From Psychromonas aquimarina ATCC BAA-1526 (GTDB lineage: Bacteria; Pseudomonadota; Gammaproteobacteria; Enterobacterales; Psychromonadaceae), in contig NZ_AUAM01000021.1 of assembly GCF_000428725.1 (NCBI RefSeq), positions 23,981 through 87,980 on the forward strand: a stretch of 64,000 bases of DNA, given 5' to 3'. Position 1 is the first letter of the stretch, and each line of letters begins with the position of its first letter. The translations under genes and the position numbers were made by a program. The notes below the pieces were generated by a model. That model was given only the letters and a program-made list of their open reading frames with translations, did not search any database and was not told the DNA's origin. This document shows, in pieces, positions 37,839-46,817 of the stretch.

Positions 37839-38579
37839 CTACCTCGTTTTAATCGTATATTTTTGTTCAGCCCACTTTAATAAAGCGGTCGACAGTGTGG
37901 TAAAGAAAAGGAAGACCAAAGCCACAGCAAAATAGAAAGTAAAAGGCTGCTGCGTTGAGCCGGACGCATCACCGGCAATTTTAACCATATCCTGTAAACC
38001 GATAATCGAAACCAGAGCTGTAGTTTTTAATAAAACCAGCCAGTTATTACCAATGCCGGGAAGTGCATGACGCATCATCTGCGGAAACATAACACGGGTG
38101 AAAATTTTTAATTTACTCATTCCGTAGGCAGTTGCAGCTTCCAGCTGGCCTTTTTCGACAGACATAAAAGCACCGCGGAAAGTTTCAGCCATATAAGCAC
38201 CGAAAATAAAACCAATGGTAATAATACCGGCAAAATAGGGGCTGATATCAATATAGTCCGGTAAAAATGAATACCATTCATGCTCAGGGTTATAAGTTGT
38301 AAACAGTTCGTTTAACCATTCATTGAGGCTGTAACTTAAATCATTTACCAGCATCTGTCCGCCGAAAAATATCAGCAGCATTAAGATAAGATCAGGAATA
38401 CCGCGAATAACCGTAGTGTATAAAGTAGCAATACCTTTTAATATTGTTGAGTGCGATAACTTAGCTAATGCGCCTAACAGTCCTAAAAAAACCGCTAATA
38501 TTAGTGACAGCAATGCAACCTGAAGAGTTAACCATGCCCCTTCAAGCAGTATTCCCTGGTAATTTTGTAGTTCAGCCAT
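37839..38579 (-). CDS. artQ: Arginine ABC transporter, permease ArtQ
   Basis: A 246-residue permease of the ArtQ/HisQ type: YTTVIRGIPDLILMLLIFFG and ETFRGAFMSVEKGQLEAATAYG. It pairs with ArtM in the membrane. It is separated from the binding-protein gene by a terminator and a MITE-like insertion, so its expression probably depends on readthrough. Confidence 0.9.
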   Translation of the reverse strand: MAELQNYQGILLEGAWLTLQVALLSLILAVFLGLLGALAKLSHSTILKGIATLYTTVIRGIPDLILMLLIFFGGQMLVNDLSYSLNEWLNELFTTYNPEHEWYSFLPDYIDISPYFAGIITIGFIFGAYMAETFRGAFMSVEKGQLEAATAYGMSKLKIFTRVMFPQMMRHALPGIGNNWLVLLKTTALVSIIGLQDMVKIAGDASGSTQQPFTFYFAVALVFLFFTTLSTALLKWAEQKYTIKTR

Positions 38580-38603
38580 ATAAAATTCAATTTCCAGTCA
38601 TAA

Positions 38604-38626
38604 TAAAAAAGGATGGCTGCCCATCC
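38604..38626 (-). terminator. Terminator between artJ and artQ
   Basis: On the minus strand GGATGG-GCAG-CCATCC is followed by TTTTTTATTA. It lies inside the operon after the binding-protein gene, like the one in the aap operon, and should reduce permease transcription relative to binding protein. Confidence 0.85.
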
Positions 38627-38629
38627 TTA

Positions 38630-38762
38630 TACCATTCCGCATAATTACCTGATCAGCCTTACTGGTTAAAATTAACGATAGCCGGCTATTGCTCAATCAA
38701 ACGCCTTGCTCTCTTTAATTTTCCCTTCGTAATTTCAGACCATTTAATTAGGCGGAATGGTA
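38630..38762. mobile_element. MITE-like element with 18-of-19 terminal inverted repeats
   Basis: A 133-bp element bounded by TACCATTCCGC-A-TAATTA and its inverted copy TAATTA-GGCGGAATGGTA. One mismatch is seen over the repeat. TTA flanks it on both sides (38627-38629 and 38763-38765), consistent with a 3-bp target duplication. The inside has no coding frame of note. It sits 26 bp after the artJ stop codon. I recall similar ends in repeats of marine gammaproteobacteria, but no second copy is seen in this window. Confidence 0.75.
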
Positions 38763-38788
38763 TTAGTTTTGCTTTGCGGCGTCAGTAA

Positions 38789-39565
38789 TTACTGATCTGC
38801 ACCGTAAACATCAAAAGTAAAGTATTTATCCTGGATAGTTTTATAAGTACCGTCTGCACGAATAGCGGCAATTGCACTGTCTAACTTCGCTTTCAGTTCT
38901 TTATCCTGCTTACGCAGCGCAATACCCGCACCTTCACCAAACCATTTAGGATCGTTTAGTTTAGGACCGATAAATTCAAATTTATCACCGTCTTCTTTGG
39001 CTAATAAACCGTCAGCAATAGCGGCAGAGTCTGCCATTACATAATCTAAACGACCAGCTTTAAGATCCAGATACGCTTCGTCAGCTGAGCCGTAACGCTT
39101 GATTTTAGCATTCGGGTAATTATCCGAGATATACAGGTCCATCGTTGTAGCACGCTGTACACCAACGCTTTTTCCTGCCATAAACTCTTTTGTCGCCTGG
39201 AAATCAGTTCCTTTCAGAGCAACAAAACGTGCTGGAATATGCTGATATTTGTCCGAGAAAGCGACTTTCTTTTTACGCTCTTCGGTAATATCCATTGTGG
39301 CGATAATAGCATCAAACTTACGACCTAATAATGCCGGAATGATGCCGTCCCAGTCCTGCTTTACTAAAGTACATTTAACTTCCATCTCGGCACATAATGC
39401 ATTAGCAATATCAATATCAAATCCGGTAACACTGCCGTCGGCTTCTGTTTTACTAAATGGAGGGTAGGCACCTTCCACTCCAAAACGGATATGCTTCCAC
39501 TCTTTTGCCTGCGCGGCGTTAAATGACAAGGCGAATAGTGCAATTAACAAGCTGATTTTTTTCAT
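38789..39565 (-). CDS. artJ: Arginine ABC transporter, periplasmic binding protein
   Basis: A 258-residue SBP_bac_3 protein with a signal peptide (about residues 1-20, ending AQA). IRFGVEGAYPPFSKTEADGS, GFDIDIANALCAEM and WDGIIPALLGRKFDAIIATM are the lysine/arginine/ornithine-binding (ArtJ/ArtI/HisJ) signatures. It captures basic amino acids for ArtQM. It could equally be named artI. Confidence 0.9.
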   Translation of the reverse strand: MKKISLLIALFALSFNAAQAKEWKHIRFGVEGAYPPFSKTEADGSVTGFDIDIANALCAEMEVKCTLVKQDWDGIIPALLGRKFDAIIATMDITEERKKKVAFSDKYQHIPARFVALKGTDFQATKEFMAGKSVGVQRATTMDLYISDNYPNAKIKRYGSADEAYLDLKAGRLDYVMADSAAIADGLLAKEDGDKFEFIGPKLNDPKWFGEGAGIALRKQDKELKAKLDSAIAAIRADGTYKTIQDKYFTFDVYGADQ

Positions 39566-39608
39566 TGTGTATCCTTAAATTGGGTAAATTATTTAAACTA
39601 TGTTCGGG

Positions 39609-40376
39609 TTAATAAACTGATGAAATAAATTGTTTAAAGCGTTCTGATGACGGGTTTTCAAAAATAACTTCCGGCTTCCCCTGTTCCTCGACTAAACCTT
39701 CGTGTAGAAACAACACCTTGTTTGAAACATCACGGGCGAATGCCATTTCGTGAGTAACAACCAGCATGGTTCTGCCCTCCTCTGCCAGGCCGCGCATCAC
39801 ACTCAGTACTTCCCCGACCAGTTCAGGATCCAGTGCAGAGGTTGGCTCATCAAAGAGCATTACTTCAGGCTCGACAGCAAGCGCACGCGCAATAGCAACC
39901 CGCTGCTGCTGACCGCCGGAAAGCTGCCCGGGAAAATAATTTTTTCTTTCATATAAACCAACGCGCTGCAGAATAGCTTCTGCTTTTACAATCGCTTCTT
40001 TTTTAGGTACGCCTAAAACATGCACCGGCGCTTCAATAACATTTTCTAAAACTGTCATATGCGACCACAGATTAAAACCCTGGAAAACCATTGCTAAACG
40101 AGAACGGATACGTTCCACCTGCTTGATTGAAGCCGGCACAGCACCGCGTTTTTTATCCTGCTTCATCTCGATCAGTTCACCGTTAACTCGAATTTCACCC
40201 GAGCTCGGTGTTTCCAGTAGGTTGACACAGCGCAGCAGAGTACTTTTGCCGGAGCCCGAAGCACCTAGTATCGAAATCACATCACCTTTATGTGCATCTA
40301 AATCGATACCTTTTAATACTTCATTGTCTGCAAATGATTTATGCAGATTTTTTATCGATAGAGTTGCTGATTTCAT
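39609..40376 (-). CDS. artP: Arginine ABC transporter, ATPase ArtP
   Basis: A 255-residue ATP-binding subunit of the ArtP/HisP type, with an insertion after Walker A (EMKQDKKRGAVPASIKQVER) typical of that group. Walker A GASGSGKST, signature [14 protein letters not shown], Walker [15 protein letters not shown]. First gene of artPJQM. I prefer the ATG at 40376 over a TTG at 40385. An ARG-box-like operator lies about 100 bp upstream. Confidence 0.92.
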   Translation of the reverse strand: MKSATLSIKNLHKSFADNEVLKGIDLDAHKGDVISILGASGSGKSTLLRCVNLLETPSSGEIRVNGELIEMKQDKKRGAVPASIKQVERIRSRLAMVFQGFNLWSHMTVLENVIEAPVHVLGVPKKEAIVKAEAILQRVGLYERKNYFPGQLSGGQQQRVAIARALAVEPEVMLFDEPTSALDPELVGEVLSVMRGLAEEGRTMLVVTHEMAFARDVSNKVLFLHEGLVEEQGKPEVIFENPSSERFKQFISSVY

Positions 40377-40451
40377 ATTTCTCAAATTCGTTTTTTAACA
40401 GTTAATCTGATTGTATTAAGCGCAGTTAATAAAATTAATACAAAGTTACAT

Positions 40452-40490
40452 TATGCATCGAATATAAAGAATAATGAATAATTATGCAAA
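40452..40490 (-). promoter_or_regulatory. ArgR-binding region (ARG box pair) upstream of artP
   Basis: AATGAATAATTATGCAAA (40473-40490) matches the ARG-box consensus WNTGAATWWWWATTCANW with one mismatch. A much weaker half-match (TATGCATCGAATATAAAG, 40452-40469) lies exactly 3 bp away, the usual spacing of paired boxes. This predicts arginine-dependent repression of artPJQM. Confidence 0.6.
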
Positions 40491-40653
40491 TTATTAATGT
40501 TCAAGATTTGACTGGTTGTATCTCATTTATAATTTAAATATCTACAAAAAGGTGATAGAGGTCTTAATTTTACAAATTTCTTTACAAAAAAATTAGTCGT
40601 GATATTGTGCGCGCGATTATCTCCCGTCCAACTAACATAAAAAGGTATATTGC

Positions 40654-41232
40654 GTGTCACAAACTATTAATTACGCTAATCCAGCACCACTCGGCCTAAT
40701 GGGCTTTGGTATGACAACTGTTTTACTTAATATCCACAACGCTGGATTTTTTCCAATTAGCGCAATGATATTAGCAATGGGCCTATGTTACGGCGGTATA
40801 GCACAAGTTATCGCCGGTATACTTGAATTTAAAAAAGGTAATACATTTGGTCTAACCGCTTTCACATCTTACGGTTTTTTCTGGATCAGCTTAGTTGTAC
40901 TGCTGATAATGCCTGAAATGGAATTAGGCGGTGCAGCAGAAACGACACCACACGCATTTATGGCATGGTACCTGTTAATGTGGGGGATATTTACTGCATT
41001 TATGTTTGTCGGAACACTTCGCGGTAACAAGTGTCTACAGTTTATCTTCGGAAGCTTAACCGTTTTATTCTTCCTGTTAGCTGCACGTGATTTCACCGGC
41101 TCGGCATTAATCGGCAAAATTGCCGGATTTGAAGGTCTTATCTGTGGATTAAGCGCAATTTACTTAGCAATGGCTGAAGTAATTAACGAACAGTACGGCC
41201 GTGAAGTTTTACCTATTGGTGAGCCGAAATAA
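40654..41232 (+). CDS. satP: Acetate/succinate uptake transporter
   Basis: A 192-residue membrane protein of the GPR1/FUN34/YaaH family with six predicted helices. The family motif [14 protein letters not shown] is at residues 8-21. SatP takes up acetate and succinate with protons. It starts with GTG at 40654, preceded by AAAAAGG about 9 nt upstream. The gene is divergent from the art operon and ends at a strong terminator. Confidence 0.9.
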   Translation: MSQTINYANPAPLGLMGFGMTTVLLNIHNAGFFPISAMILAMGLCYGGIAQVIAGILEFKKGNTFGLTAFTSYGFFWISLVVLLIMPEMELGGAAETTPHAFMAWYLLMWGIFTAFMFVGTLRGNKCLQFIFGSLTVLFFLLAARDFTGSALIGKIAGFEGLICGLSAIYLAMAEVINEQYGREVLPIGEPK

Positions 41233-41253
41233 TAATTCTATTTCTTCGCTGAA

Positions 41254-41295
41254 AATAAAAAAGCCGAGTTCTTCGCTGAAGAACTCGGCTTTTTT
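41254..41295. terminator. Strong bidirectional terminator between satP and DUF3360 gene
   Basis: AAGCCGAGTTCTTC (41261-41274), loop GCT, GAAGAACTCGGCTT (41278-41291): a 14-bp perfect stem with A-run on the left and T-run on the right, between convergent genes. Confidence 0.95.
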
Positions 41296-41319
41296 GATCC
41301 TGACCGTTATCAGTCAATA

Positions 41320-42777
41320 CTAAAGCAGTGCTGGAATACCCGGCAGCTGCCCTACTAATGCCAGTGAGCCGACACAAATGATAAATGCGACAGCAGGAAT
41401 CACTAAACGGTCTGCAAAGGCTAGTTTTTCACTACGCTCTTTATCACCGATAAAGCCCATATTGTCTAATAGCATTGTCGTTGCCCAGCCGAATACCGGA
41501 TTAACCAGTGCGCTTGAGAAGATACAGATACCTGCACTTTGTGAGCTCTTGTTATCATTAACCATCTGCATACCCGCTTCTAACAGAGGTAAGAATACTC
41601 CTACTAACAATGCCACACGTAATACAGGCTCCCACATTGCCAAATCCATTGGAAAACCTAATAACGCACATGCTACACACAAAAAGCCAGTTAAAACGGC
41701 ACCGCCAGGTATAGGACGTTTAGCGATAGCGGCCGGGATCATGTAAGTTCCCCATGAAGATGCTAAGTTTGCACCACCTAATACCGAGCCTACCACTTGA
41801 CGAATAGACACTACAGTCATTGTATCATCTACGTCCATAAGTACATTTCTAGCTTTTTTCGGATAGTTTAACTCCTGGAATACGCGGTGACCTAAGAAAT
41901 CAGGAGACCACATCGCGACAGCTAGAATAGCAAATGGAATAACGGCAATATAATGACTAAGTGTAGGCCAGCCAAGCTTCCAGCCGGTATCTTCACCCCA
42001 CCAGTATAGCGGACTCATGTTTGGCAAACCCGGCTCTGTGACAAACTCAAATGGAGCACCTAATGCGTATGCGGCAATACCAGCTATTACGGAACACAGT
42101 GGAATCGCCAGCCAGCGTTTTTTGATACGTGCTAGATATGCATAAACAACTATGGTTACTAAGATAACCACAAAGGCTACGAAGGGCATGCCGATATTAT
42201 CTGCAGACCAGGCTTTTAACTTAGCAATCTGACCAACAGTTCCTACCGCACCGAGATAAATCAGCAAGCCCCCGCGTACCCCTTCACCGGTTAAGGTCAC
42301 CAGCTTAGAGCCGCCTTTAGACATACTCAGCATAATACCGAATACCCCGACCATAATGCCGAGCGCCAGCGGATGCCCCCCAGCGGCGGCAATTAACGGG
42401 ATAAGCGGAATCATAGGGCCATGCGTGCCGGCAAGGTTAGTACGAGGGTTTAATATCGCGGCAAACAACACCACAAATAAAACACCTGCAATAACTAGTT
42501 CAAAGCGGACGTTTTCTGCAACAAAAGAAGCATCTAAACCAAACTGAGCGGCAAATGCCGTAGCCATAGCGGCTACCATTACAATTTTACCAATGGTGGC
42601 TGCTAATGCCGGTACCCAGTCCTCTATTTCAATACGGTAATCACGATAAGGTAAATTTATACCCCAGCGTTTAAACTTCATGATACTCAGTTCGTTGTTC
42701 AAGTAGTCTTCACGGGAACCAAAATCACTTGCGGGTTTGTGTCGATCACGGTACGTTTTATTCTCTGCATCCTGCAT
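41320..42777 (-). CDS. DUF3360 family membrane permease
   Basis: A 485-residue protein with a 60-residue hydrophilic N-terminus and about twelve membrane segments. WSPDFLGHRVFQELNYPK, DVDDTMTVVSIRQVVGS and GANLASSWGTYMIPAAIAKR fit my memory of DUF3360 proteins of marine gammaproteobacteria. The overall design resembles SulP or nucleobase-cation permeases (AGTHGPMIPLIPLIAAAGG in a half-helix). The substrate is unknown. AAAGGATT precedes the ATG. Confidence 0.65.
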   Translation of the reverse strand: MQDAENKTYRDRHKPASDFGSREDYLNNELSIMKFKRWGINLPYRDYRIEIEDWVPALAATIGKIVMVAAMATAFAAQFGLDASFVAENVRFELVIAGVLFVVLFAAILNPRTNLAGTHGPMIPLIPLIAAAGGHPLALGIMVGVFGIMLSMSKGGSKLVTLTGEGVRGGLLIYLGAVGTVGQIAKLKAWSADNIGMPFVAFVVILVTIVVYAYLARIKKRWLAIPLCSVIAGIAAYALGAPFEFVTEPGLPNMSPLYWWGEDTGWKLGWPTLSHYIAVIPFAILAVAMWSPDFLGHRVFQELNYPKKARNVLMDVDDTMTVVSIRQVVGSVLGGANLASSWGTYMIPAAIAKRPIPGGAVLTGFLCVACALLGFPMDLAMWEPVLRVALLVGVFLPLLEAGMQMVNDNKSSQSAGICIFSSALVNPVFGWATTMLLDNMGFIGDKERSEKLAFADRLVIPAVAFIICVGSLALVGQLPGIPALL

Positions 42778-43327
42778 AGAAAATCCTTTCTAAATATTAA
42801 TGGTAGTTTTTAATATAGCTAAAATAACAAGATAAATGAGATATTTTTTGTCTTAAGACAATTTATGACAGTTTGTGGACTAACCCGCTCAGGTAACCCG
42901 CAAGAGTGACGAACCCCGCACAAATTCAGTAAAAACAGTGTATTTTTTATACTTAATTGATTGTATATTTCAACGAAAGAATAAAAATGAAAATTAAATA
43001 AGCCGCCCTTCCCATAGGGGTTAGTATTTTAAACAAACCGAAAAAGCGGCTTAAAAACAGCAGTGAAAAAGCAAATAATTTGATGTTTTTCAAAAAACAT
43101 CAATACGCTATAACGCCCGGTAACACCGGCAATGGAAAAGAAAAAACATCTTAATTCTCCATCAGTCCGGTGACAATTTTGACTATTCAGGTACAAAAAC
43201 AGGGGAGATATATTTATTGGCCTGATGATAATAAACAGCTGAACATCCGATAAAAAAGATCTGTTAAAACTTTTGTTCTACATGACCAGTTCTCAGAAGT
43301 TTTAAGCCTCTTCAGGGCTATAATAAA
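42778..43327. other. Gene-free stretch with several hairpins
   Basis: No gene is seen. Hairpins include TAAGCCGC / GCGGCTTA (42999-43006 with 43046-43053), GATGTTTTT / AAAAACATC around 43082-43101 and CCGGT-AAC-ACCGG near 43117-43129. The DUF3360 promoter should lie at the left end. The right end grades into the repeat region next to pnp. Confidence 0.5.
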
Positions 43328-43718
43328 GCATATATTTTATGCGCAAGATGAGCAGACGAACGCAGTTTCGCAGTCTGAAGAAGACCTGTTGGGGCTTCTG
43401 ACTTACTTTACAGCAGCTCAGGAGCTTTAAATATCATCAGGCATATATTTATGCAGGCAATGATGAAGAACCGAAACGAAGTTTCGCAGTCGAAGAAGTC
43501 TAGTTTCTAGTACTTTAACTTTCACTTCTTGACCTTCTTTCAGATGGTCGGGCAATTTTTGTAAACGCTATTCACCGTTATTTGAGGTATAGCTGTGAGA
43601 TGTGGACTAGACCATCTTCATCTTTCTACTGGTACAAAAGAGAAACATATATTTACTATGCTGATGATGAAGAACCGAAACACAGTTTCGCAGTCTGAAG
43701 AAGTCCTGTTGGAGCTTC
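43328..43718. repeat. Three copies of a hairpin repeat downstream of pnp
   Basis: Copies at about 43328-43397, 43441-43500 and 43646-43718. Each has an ATATATTT start, a GATGAAGAACCGAAAC segment (degenerate in the first) and then GTTTCGCAGTC-GAAGAAG. The core hairpin CGAAAC-NNN-GTTTCG is kept in copies 2 and 3 with different loops (GAA, ACA); copy 1 has one base missing in the stem. Copies 1 and 3 continue into CCTGTTGG-GCTTCT. They are interleaved with relics of the pnp 3' end. Confidence 0.8.
43505..43618 (-). pseudogene. Relic copy of a pnp 3' segment (first)
   Basis: Positions 43505-43549 repeat pnp positions 44000-44044 with a single mismatch (45 nt). The similarity decays after that up to about 43618, with the GACTAGACC word still recognisable. 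It encodes part of the S1 domain region but has no start and is interrupted. Confidence 0.85.
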
Positions 43719-43833
43719 TTTCTTTTCCATTGCTTCTTTGATGCTTAGGCGAACACGGCCCTGGCGGTCAACTTCTAAGACTTTATCTTTTTTGACCTTC
43801 TGTCTTGGTTAACAGCTGGTCAGAAACTTTAAG
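43710..43833 (-). pseudogene. Relic copy of the pnp 3' end (second)
   Basis: Positions 43710-43777 are identical to pnp positions 43937-44004 over 68 nt. The rest, to about 43833, is diverged with an insertion but still ends in GGTCAGAAACTTT as in pnp. On the minus strand the frame reads through [16 protein letters not shown] and then continues into the third hairpin repeat instead of the pnp stop. The sharp identity shows a recent duplication or gene conversion. Confidence 0.9.
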
Positions 43834-43846
43834 TTTCTTCAGGCAT

Positions 43847-43875
43847 AAAAAAAGGAAGCCGAAGCTTCCTTTTTA
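43847..43875 (-). terminator. pnp terminator
   Basis: AAGGAAGC (43852-43859), loop CGAA, GCTTCCTT (43864-43871). On the minus strand the stem is followed by seven T residues; the plus strand also has T-rich sequence. It ends the rpsO-pnp transcript about 50 bp after the pnp stop. Confidence 0.85.
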
Positions 43876-43924
43876 TTAAAGTTAATAACCTAAGCCATTA
43901 CTTTATATTTTATTAAGTAAAGTA

Positions 43925-46030
43925 TTACTCAGCAGCTGGAGCTTCTTTCTTTTCCATTGCTTCTTTGATGCTTAGGCGAACACGGCCCTGGCGGTCAACT
44001 TCTAGTACTTTAACTTTTACTTCTTGACCTTCTTTCAGATGGTCAGAAACTTTCTGTACACGTTCTTCACAGATTTGTGAAATATGAACTAGACCGTCTT
44101 TACCAGGTAAGATGTTTACGAATGCACCGAAATCAGCCAGACGTACAACTTTACCTGTGTAGATAGTACCTACTTCAACTTCAGCTGTCAGTGCTTTAAT
44201 GCGGTTGATTGCATCATCAGCCTGCTCACCAGAAGTTGCTGCAATTTTAACTGTACCGTCATCTTCGATTTCAATCGTAGTACCAGTTTCTTCACAAAGA
44301 GCACGGATAACCGCACCACCTTTACCAATAACATCACGGATTTTATCAGTATTGATTTTCAGTGTATGAATACGCGGAGCAAACTGAGAAATATCTTCAC
44401 GGCCTTGGGGCAGTGCTTCATCCATTACTGTTAAAATGTGTAAACGTGCAGCTTTTGCCTGGTTTAAAGCAATCTGCATGATTTCACGAGTGATACCTTC
44501 AATTTTGATATCCATCTGCAGTGCAGTAATACCTTCAGTAGTACCGGCAACTTTAAAGTCCATATCACCAAGATGATCTTCATCACCTAAGATATCAGAA
44601 AGAACAACGAACTCTTCGCCTTCTTTAACCAGACCCATTGCAATACCAGCAACAGATGCTTTAAGCGGTACACCGGCATCCATAAGCGCTAGAGATGAAC
44701 CACAAACAGAAGCCATTGAAGATGAACCATTAGATTCAGTGATTTCAGAAACCACACGTACTGTGTACGGGAACTCTTCAACCGTCGGCATAACAGCTAG
44801 AACACCACGCTTAGCCAGACGACCGTGACCAATTTCACGACGCTTAGGAGAACCAACAAAGCCTGTTTCACCAACACAGTATGGAGGGAAGTTGTAATGC
44901 AGCAAGAAGTGATCTTTCTTCTCACCCATCAGGCTGTCAATGATCTGTGCATCACGCTGCGTACCAAGCGTTGCTGTTACTAATGCTTGTGTTTCACCAC
45001 GTGTAAATAGTGAAGAACCGTGAGTACGCGGCAGTACGCCGGTACGAACGTCAAGTGCACGAACACTTTCAGGATCACGGCCGTCGATACGCGGCTCACC
45101 TTTAATAATACGCGTACGTACAACAGTTTTTTCTAAATCGTGTAAGTATTCACCTACCTGTTTAGCATCTAACTCTTCGTCAGCAGCTAATAATTTTTCT
45201 TTTACTTCGGCCGTGATAGCTTTAACAGCATCGTAACGCTGACCTTTATCACTGATCTGGTATGCCTCTTCAAAACGCGCTTGAGCTTCAGTTGCGATTA
45301 ACGCATCTAATGCTTCGTTGCGTGCCGGAGCAGTCCAGTCCCATGCAGGACGTGCAACTTCAGCTGCAAATTCTTTAATTGCTTCAACAACTTTCTGCTG
45401 TTCATCGTGACCGTATACAACAGCGCCTAACATTACGTCTTCGCTTAAGATACCCGCTTCAGATTCAACCATTAATACTGCGTTGTCTGTACCAGATACT
45501 ACCAAGTCAAGATCACTTGTTTCTAATTCAGTTTTAGTAGGGTTAAGCAGGTATTGACCTTCTTTGTAACCAACACGCGCACAACCGATAGGACCGTTGA
45601 AAGGCATACCAGAGATAGAAAGTGCCGCAGATGTTGCGATCATCGCAACGATATCCGGGTTAACTTCAGGGTTGATAGAAACAACAGTTGCAATTACTTG
45701 AACTTCGTTTTTAAAACCTTCAGGGAATAGAGGACGAACTGGACGGTCAATAAGACGTGCAATTAACGTTTCTTCTTCACTTGGGCGGCCTTCACGTTTG
45801 AAGAAACCACCTGGGATTTTACCCGCAGCGTATGTTTTTTCCTGGTAGTTAACAGTAAGCGGGAAGAAATCACGCTCCTGGTCGTCAGCATTTTTACCAA
45901 CAACAGAAACAAATACACAGGTATCATCCATGCTGCACATTACAGCAGCAGTTGCCTGACGTGCAATTACACCCGTTTCTAGGGTTACAGTATGTTCACC
46001 ATACTGGAAACTTTTTACAATAGGAGTCAC
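43925..46030 (-). CDS. pnp: Polyribonucleotide nucleotidyltransferase
   Basis: A 701-residue exoribonuclease (E. coli about 711). Two RNase PH domains ([20 protein letters not shown] at the start; [20 protein letters not shown] at the second), a KH domain ([19 protein letters not shown], about 555-573) and a C-terminal S1 domain ([20 protein letters not shown]). It degrades RNA by phosphorolysis and is part of the degradosome. It follows rpsO with a terminator in between. The short tail KKEAPAAE is lysine/alanine-rich. Confidence 0.97.
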   Translation of the reverse strand: MTPIVKSFQYGEHTVTLETGVIARQATAAVMCSMDDTCVFVSVVGKNADDQERDFFPLTVNYQEKTYAAGKIPGGFFKREGRPSEEETLIARLIDRPVRPLFPEGFKNEVQVIATVVSINPEVNPDIVAMIATSAALSISGMPFNGPIGCARVGYKEGQYLLNPTKTELETSDLDLVVSGTDNAVLMVESEAGILSEDVMLGAVVYGHDEQQKVVEAIKEFAAEVARPAWDWTAPARNEALDALIATEAQARFEEAYQISDKGQRYDAVKAITAEVKEKLLAADEELDAKQVGEYLHDLEKTVVRTRIIKGEPRIDGRDPESVRALDVRTGVLPRTHGSSLFTRGETQALVTATLGTQRDAQIIDSLMGEKKDHFLLHYNFPPYCVGETGFVGSPKRREIGHGRLAKRGVLAVMPTVEEFPYTVRVVSEITESNGSSSMASVCGSSLALMDAGVPLKASVAGIAMGLVKEGEEFVVLSDILGDEDHLGDMDFKVAGTTEGITALQMDIKIEGITREIMQIALNQAKAARLHILTVMDEALPQGREDISQFAPRIHTLKINTDKIRDVIGKGGAVIRALCEETGTTIEIEDDGTVKIAATSGEQADDAINRIKALTAEVEVGTIYTGKVVRLADFGAFVNILPGKDGLVHISQICEERVQKVSDHLKEGQEVKVKVLEVDRQGRVRLSIKEAMEKKEAPAAE

Positions 46031-46140
46031 TTTTATATCCTTTATTTAATTTATAATCTTTATGCTTTTTATCGCGCCGATAGTATACGTCAAACTGCCT
46101 GCTTTAAAACGTTTTAAACATATTTTTTTGTGTTTTAAAA

Positions 46141-46170
46141 ACAAAAAAAGAGCCCTATAGGCTCTTTTTG
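46141..46170 (-). terminator. Hairpin terminator between rpsO and pnp
   Basis: AAAGAGCC (46147-46154), loop CTATA, GGCTCTTT (46160-46167). T-runs on both sides. In E. coli a similar structure lies between rpsO and pnp, partly separating their expression. Confidence 0.85.
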
Positions 46171-46191
46171 AAATCAGTTTTTAACTCAGAA

Positions 46192-46461
46192 TTAACGACG
46201 TAGGCCTAATTCAGAGATAAGTGCTGTGTATGCAGCTACGTTTTTACGCTTTAGGTAGTCAAGTAATTTACGACGCTGACTAACCATGCGTAGTAGACCA
46301 CGACGGCTGTGGTGATCATGGATGTGCTCTTTAAAGTGGCCCTGCAGGTGGTTGATTTGTACAGTGTATAAAGCAACTTGTACTTCAGGTGAACCTGTGT
46401 CAGTTTCTGAACGACCAAATTTAGCTACGATTTCAGCTTTCTGTTGTGCACTTAGTGACAT
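46192..46461 (-). CDS. rpsO: Ribosomal protein S15
   Basis: An 89-residue protein of exactly the family length. The sequence ...[40 protein letters not shown] and DYLKRKN is diagnostic. It binds 16S rRNA in the 30S platform. The start is preceded by a GGAGT ribosome-binding site. Autogenous control by a leader structure is known for the family but cannot be judged by eye here. Confidence 0.98.
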   Translation of the reverse strand: MSLSAQQKAEIVAKFGRSETDTGSPEVQVALYTVQINHLQGHFKEHIHDHHSRRGLLRMVSQRRKLLDYLKRKNVAAYTALISELGLRR

Positions 46462-46817
46462 AACATACTCCGATATTTTATGGTTAAGTGAATTAACCTA
46501 TTTTAATTATTACCGCCGATCACTAATTCAGCGATAAAGTGAACCGCGGATTTTACGGAGTATTAAGCAACTAAGCAATAGTTATCGAAGAGATAATTGC
46601 ATATTCAGCAGCTCTTATTATTCCTCCCCTCCTGCAAAGACAAGCAGCGGCTTATTTTTATCAGAATCAGATATAAATTTTCTACTGTCAGCGCTAAAGT
46701 TTTTGTTTTTCAGGGGTAAATACACTATGTGTATTTACAACAGCAGCGCCTATAAGAGAAACTCTTAATATCCCGCACCGATATTTATCTAAAACGGTAT
46801 AAATTAGGAAAAACAAA

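Noticed and set aside
43328..43718. CRISPR array
   Set aside because: The three repeats are unevenly spaced and degenerate, and the intervening sequence is pnp-derived; no cas gene is near.
46540..46817. RNA gene in the gap between rpsO and the ToxR-like regulator
   Set aside because: No convincing stem structure or promoter-terminator pair is seen in these 280 bp.
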